Shown here one piece after another: positions 22,003 through 25,523 of a stretch of 25,523 nt of DNA. The position numbers and the translations under genes are program-made. Source of the stretch: JBBQNJ01 sp038329845 (lineage in GTDB: Bacteria > Planctomycetota > Phycisphaerae > Tepidisphaerales > Tepidisphaeraceae); assembly GCA_038329845.1 (NCBI GenBank), contig JBBQNJ010000073.1:1-25523 (forward strand), given 5' to 3'. Position 1 is the first letter of the stretch. Each line of letters opens with the position of its first letter. The notes under the pieces are model-generated. The model made no database searches. It saw only the letters and a program-made list of their open reading frames with translations, and was not told the origin of the DNA.

Positions 22003-24990
22003 CTATTTCTGAAACTCCGCAGTGAAAGTTTTGCCGTCGGATTTCTCCAGTTTGACAGAGAGTTTCAACGGGCTGAGCGAAACGACCTTGATTTCCACAT
22101 CGGTCTTGATGGCTTTCATGACCCGCGCATCGAGTGTGATTTCCACGCTGGTTTCAAGTTGCGTCGGATCGGCCACGGCGATGCTGAGTTTGCCGACTTT
22201 CTCCTGCACTAGCACGGCGGCTTTACCCGAGGAACTGATGAAGCCGGATTTGTGCGCGGCGTCGGTCCAGAAGTTTGCGCCAGTGACGCCGAGTTCCTTG
22301 CTGCTCACCGTTTGGGCTTTCGCGCTGTTCTCCACGATCTCGACGCCCGGTTTTTCGGCATACGCTTTGGTCTGCTCGGTGCTTCTCCCAGGCAGAATGG
22401 TGTAGGCGTAAGTCGCACCCGTTGGACTCGCGCCGTGGTCAAACCAGAGCGTGAGAAAGTTACGCGTGTAGTCTGCCCCATCCTTGTCGGTCTTGAAGGA
22501 GTTCGTCCAGTTGCCGGTGCGGGCTTCGCGCAGGGCCTTGATCGTGGCGCCGCCGGGGAAAATCCAGCCCGTGTCGGTTCCCGGCACCGTGCCGGCCAGG
22601 TGCGCCCATTTCACATCCTTCAAGTCAGCCTTCCAACCGAGGTTGGTTGGTTGCGCCTGGCCACTGACGACAAACGCATTGTCCGACTTGGGGTACAGTT
22701 TGACATTTTCCACGATAGTCTCGATCGGACGGTCGTCGGTGCTCTTGATCTCACTGCCAAGACAAACGATTTGATCGCCAAAAAAGAACCACGATTTCTG
22801 CGCGGTGAGCGTCACGCCCGGTTCGATCAGCCCCATGCTGGCGAGCCCGAAGCCATCCAGTTCGACTCCGCCCGCCCAAGGGCTGGTGGAAAGCTCGCCA
22901 TTCTTTGAGCCCGGGGTTTCGCGCGGGCGCGGATCCACGGTGATGCCGGGCAGGCGATACGGATTCACCGTCGCCCAGAAATTGTCGTTGTAGCGCGAGT
23001 TGTCGCGGTTGTAGAGGAAAAGCGCCCCCTCCCCCTGATACCAGCCGAAACGATTGGTGCCCTCGTTGATGTCCTCATGGGTCTTGATCCGGGTCGAGAA
23101 CATCACAAGTTGCATCGCAAAATCCGGTTGGTGGTGAACCACGTAGTCCGTGTTGTAGAAAACCGTTGTTCCCTCCTTCGGATGCGTGAGGGGAAGCGAG
23201 GAGTCGTTCTTGATCTCCATGAGCATTCCAAAAGATTCCGGGGAGATTTTCTTCATGTCGAGTCGGCTGAATTCCGGGTAGGCAGACTTCTCTTTTTCCA
23301 CCAGCCAGGTTTTAAGAATGGAGGACATTTTTGCCTTATCCTCGGGTGGTGCGTCCGGAACCATTCTCACCAATGCGTCCAGGATTTCCGAGGAGACCGC
23401 CCCGTTCTGATGCCACGACTGTCCGGTGGAGCGACCAAGCGATCCATACATGATTTCCCCGCCAAAAAAGAGTGGCGCATAACCGCGATAGACCCAGTCG
23501 TAAAAGATCTTCGCGCGCGGGTCCGTGATGGCCCAGGGTGACCCTGCAAGGAGCGATTGCAATTCGGCATAGTTTCCGAGCATCCCCCGCCCGTAAATCC
23601 CGATATAAGGGAAATTGCCATGCTGGATGAATGATCCGTCGTCATAATAGCCGTCCAACGACGGTTTGTCCGTTTTGCCTTTCCGCACCATCGGCTTGGA
23701 TCGGCTGTTTGTCTGGTATTCCTCCTCAATGAGCCCGTTAATCTGGTCGAGCGCCGCCTTGTCCTTGGCCGCAATGGAACGCAACGCGAAGGCATAGACA
23801 CCGAACATCCGGTTAAATCCGGTCGAAATCGCATTCCCATAAAACTTGTCCGGCCCGGGACTCATGGCGTTCATCGCCTTCAGCTCCTTCTGCATCAAGT
23901 CATCGGAAATCTGCGGATAAAGCAGCAGAAGCATGGTCGCGATATTCTTCGGATTTTGAATTTCCATCCCGATCCAATCCGCGCCCAGTTTGTTTTTGGA
24001 ACGCTCGTTGTAGCGGGTATCGTACAGCCAGTTCGTGGCGGAGAGGATATCTTTGAGCAATTCCGGATTACCCCGCATCTTGTCGGCAAACCCCAGCGCC
24101 TCGTTGCTTCCCACGTAGGCCGAGGCAAGATCGGCCATTCGCTCAAAGGTTCGCGTCAACGGCCAGCCGCCACCGTCATTTTTCTCCATGCGCTCCGCCC
24201 CCAAGGGAAGATCATTCCAAAGATTCACCGTCCCCTCCTGCTTCTGCATATTTTTCCAGAGCAGATAGTTGGTGGCTTCCTTCTGCGCCACCGCATCGGC
24301 AACCATGGGATTGGTGAGATCGGCGTTGGCGGAAGTCGTGGCCAGTTCGGCCGCACGCACCCGCATCTTGTCAAATTCGTCCTGAGCTCCCGGCAGGATG
24401 GGAAGAACCTTCGGACGGTTTCCCAGTGCTTTCTTAGGATCGCCCACCGGCACGAACTTTACCCCAAAAATGCTTGATCCTCCGCGCGATCCCTTCGCAT
24501 CGGCAGACACCTTTGGAGTATTCCCGGCCTTGAAGGGATAGGTGCCCAGAAAAACCCATTGATATTCATTGGAAGGCACAAACCGAAACGTCCGTTCCCC
24601 ACCATCGAACTTCACCGTAATCGGCAGCGGGTTGGCTGATTTTGCCGGAATGACCTGCGCCGCCCAGTTCACATACACGTCGTAATACCCGGCCTTCGGA
24701 AGCGACGGAGCAAACTCCACCCGCGATTCCTCATCCATATTCTTTGACCATTGCCCAACCACCGCCACGGTTTTGCCACCCATGCCAGCGCGCTCAATCG
24801 AATCGGGTTTTCCTGCGGGTTTGCCGAGTCTTGCCTTGCCAGAAAGCAAGACGCCCTGCGTGGCATCGGCAATCAGGATCACGGCCTCTGCGGGATCGGC
24901 GCCGACATTCCCCGCAGCACAGGCGTTGTACTGCCAAATAAGTGTATGCACACAAAATAGACCAATGAGAATTGAAATGTGGCATTTCAT
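22003..24990 (-). CDS. Secreted polysaccharide lyase family 8 (hyaluronate/chondroitin/xanthan-lyase-like)
   Basis: 995 residues. A signal peptide (HISILIGLFCVHTLIWQ) is followed by a golvesin/Xly-type beta-sandwich (~35-182: GYYDVYVNWA, EYQWVFLGTYPF). The helical toroid then carries the PL8 catalytic set: Asn393 in TGFNR, His457 in DGSFIQHGN, Tyr466 in IYGRGML and Arg520 in LGR. The His-Tyr spacing of 9 and Tyr-Arg spacing of 54 match the known chondroitin AC lyase arrangement. The C-terminal half is the beta-sandwich region (SWFFFGDQIVCLGSEI). The enzyme would cleave uronic-acid-containing glycans by beta-elimination outside the cell. Base composition is visibly less GC-rich than its neighbours and transposase relics lie upstream, suggesting horizontal acquisition. 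ATG 24990 is used; 25029 would place 13 residues before the signal peptide. Confidence 0.93.
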   Translation of the reverse strand: MKCHISILIGLFCVHTLIWQYNACAAGNVGADPAEAVILIADATQGVLLSGKARLGKPAGKPDSIERAGMGGKTVAVVGQWSKNMDEESRVEFAPSLPKAGYYDVYVNWAAQVIPAKSANPLPITVKFDGGERTFRFVPSNEYQWVFLGTYPFKAGNTPKVSADAKGSRGGSSIFGVKFVPVGDPKKALGNRPKVLPILPGAQDEFDKMRVRAAELATTSANADLTNPMVADAVAQKEATNYLLWKNMQKQEGTVNLWNDLPLGAERMEKNDGGGWPLTRTFERMADLASAYVGSNEALGFADKMRGNPELLKDILSATNWLYDTRYNERSKNKLGADWIGMEIQNPKNIATMLLLLYPQISDDLMQKELKAMNAMSPGPDKFYGNAISTGFNRMFGVYAFALRSIAAKDKAALDQINGLIEEEYQTNSRSKPMVRKGKTDKPSLDGYYDDGSFIQHGNFPYIGIYGRGMLGNYAELQSLLAGSPWAITDPRAKIFYDWVYRGYAPLFFGGEIMYGSLGRSTGQSWHQNGAVSSEILDALVRMVPDAPPEDKAKMSSILKTWLVEKEKSAYPEFSRLDMKKISPESFGMLMEIKNDSSLPLTHPKEGTTVFYNTDYVVHHQPDFAMQLVMFSTRIKTHEDINEGTNRFGWYQGEGALFLYNRDNSRYNDNFWATVNPYRLPGITVDPRPRETPGSKNGELSTSPWAGGVELDGFGLASMGLIEPGVTLTAQKSWFFFGDQIVCLGSEIKSTDDRPIETIVENVKLYPKSDNAFVVSGQAQPTNLGWKADLKDVKWAHLAGTVPGTDTGWIFPGGATIKALREARTGNWTNSFKTDKDGADYTRNFLTLWFDHGASPTGATYAYTILPGRSTEQTKAYAEKPGVEIVENSAKAQTVSSKELGVTGANFWTDAAHKSGFISSSGKAAVLVQEKVGKLSIAVADPTQLETSVEITLDARVMKAIKTDVEIKVVSLSPLKLSVKLEKSDGKTFTAEFQK

Positions 24991-25066
24991 GGGTCTTTTG
25001 GTTTCCGGCGGTTCAATTTGAAATAGCATGTGCTAAATACCGCTCTGAAAATATCCTACGCGGCCC

Positions 25067-25171
25067 GGGTAGGAGTATAACCTCGTGGCCGAGTGATTCC
25101 AAACGTTTGACCAGATATATTGTCAGCCTTGCCGGCTGCAGCTTGTCCAGGTAGTCGTGCCCGCGTTCGAA
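25067..25171 (-). pseudogene. Possible transposase C-terminal fragment
   Basis: A minus-strand frame reads GHDYLDKLQPARLTIYLVKR and continues LESLGHEVILLP. The R-L-T-x-Y-L-x-x-R-L-E-x-L-G-H-x-V pattern resembles the tail of several transposases. There is no complete gene around it. The family cannot be named with confidence. Confidence 0.3.
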
Positions 25172-25270
25172 GATGCCCGTTTCCGCTGGCGGAGGCACGC
25201 GCGGGGCCTATTTCGCGGTTCGCGGACGCCTGGGGAACGTTCCCGAGCCGCACATAGGAAATATACCACC

Positions 25271-25523
25271 GGTCTCGGCGACCGGGGCTTCTGCTCCTTC
25301 TGGCACTTGGCCCTGCTGAGTAAGGCCGCGGTTTTCGCGGTATTCCGCATGCACCAGCGGCGGATCGTGGACTTCACCCCCCACCGTCCCCACCGGCCGC
25401 GGAAGCGCCCCAAGGGACGACACGCCCGCAAGGCAATGCCCTGCTCGATCTACGTCCGTCGCCTGGGTCATGAGGACCCGTTGGTGAAGTGGGTCCGCCC
25501 GGCCGGTAAGCCGCAATGGATGA
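25271..25523 (+). pseudogene. Partial IS4-type transposase, running off the window
   Basis: The frame reads GLGDRGFCSFWHLALLSKAA, then VFAVFRMHQRRIVDFTPHRP, and continues to ...IYVRRLGHEDPLVKWVRP at the window edge. GDRGFCS and the following hydrophobic/FR-HQR-IVDF block are characteristic of DDE transposases of the IS4 family (RNase H-like catalytic core). Upstream of about 25265 the same frame loses all resemblance, so the N-terminal half appears deleted or frameshifted; the 3' part is outside the window. It probably marks a decayed insertion sequence next to the PL8 gene. Confidence 0.7.

Overview
The window is GC-rich bacterial chromosome, and its gene content points to the Planctomycetota or a close PVC relative, perhaps a Phycisphaerae-like lineage. 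The signs are UroD-like proteins beside sugar-active enzymes, a PQQ-type propeller protein, a PqqD/M50/HlyD fusion, a GAF-HlyD protein, a short SecA-like ATPase and repeat-filled intergenic DNA. This assignment is inference from content; no rRNA or taxonomic marker other than an initiator tRNA is present.

Layout. Positions 1-212 hold a hairpin and a minus-strand initiator tRNA. Positions 382-2952 (minus) hold a GH29 alpha-L-fucosidase followed by a UroD-like protein. Positions about 2953-4970 are a 2-kb repeat-rich stretch: several inverted repeats, two low-complexity arrays, a 21-bp tandem array, a small two-helix membrane ORF and a TPR-like relic. Positions 4975-14384 (plus) form the core of the window: an exported beta-propeller protein, a periplasmic HlyD-type adaptor, a GAF-TM-HlyD protein, a PqqD-M50 protease-HlyD protein and a SecA-like ATPase. 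A nested pair of MITE-like elements sits exactly at the stop codon of the GAF-HlyD gene. Positions 14553-18829 (minus) hold a Gfo/Idh/MocA oxidoreductase, an 80-residue small protein, a two-gene DUF4258 toxin-antitoxin-like pair, a TauE/SafE permease and a second UroD-like protein. Positions 18939-19062 hold a second 21-bp repeat array, followed by a YgiT/MqsA-like small protein. Positions 19372-24990 (minus) hold a secreted beta-helix protein and a secreted family 8 polysaccharide lyase with visibly different base composition. The right edge carries transposase relics, including part of an IS4-type transposase that runs off the window.

How the genes may work together. Fucosidase, PL8 lyase, beta-helix protein, sugar-type oxidoreductase and the two UroD-like proteins suit a bacterium that degrades complex, possibly fucosylated or uronate-containing, polysaccharides. 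The 7096-14384 cluster is the best candidate for an undescribed system. It combines an energy-providing SecA-like motor, an intramembrane protease carrying a peptide-binding PqqD-like domain, and three HlyD-type modules, which suggests processing and export of a protein or peptide substrate across the envelope. No ABC transporter, RND pump, radical SAM enzyme or obvious substrate gene is visible in the window, so the substrate is unknown.
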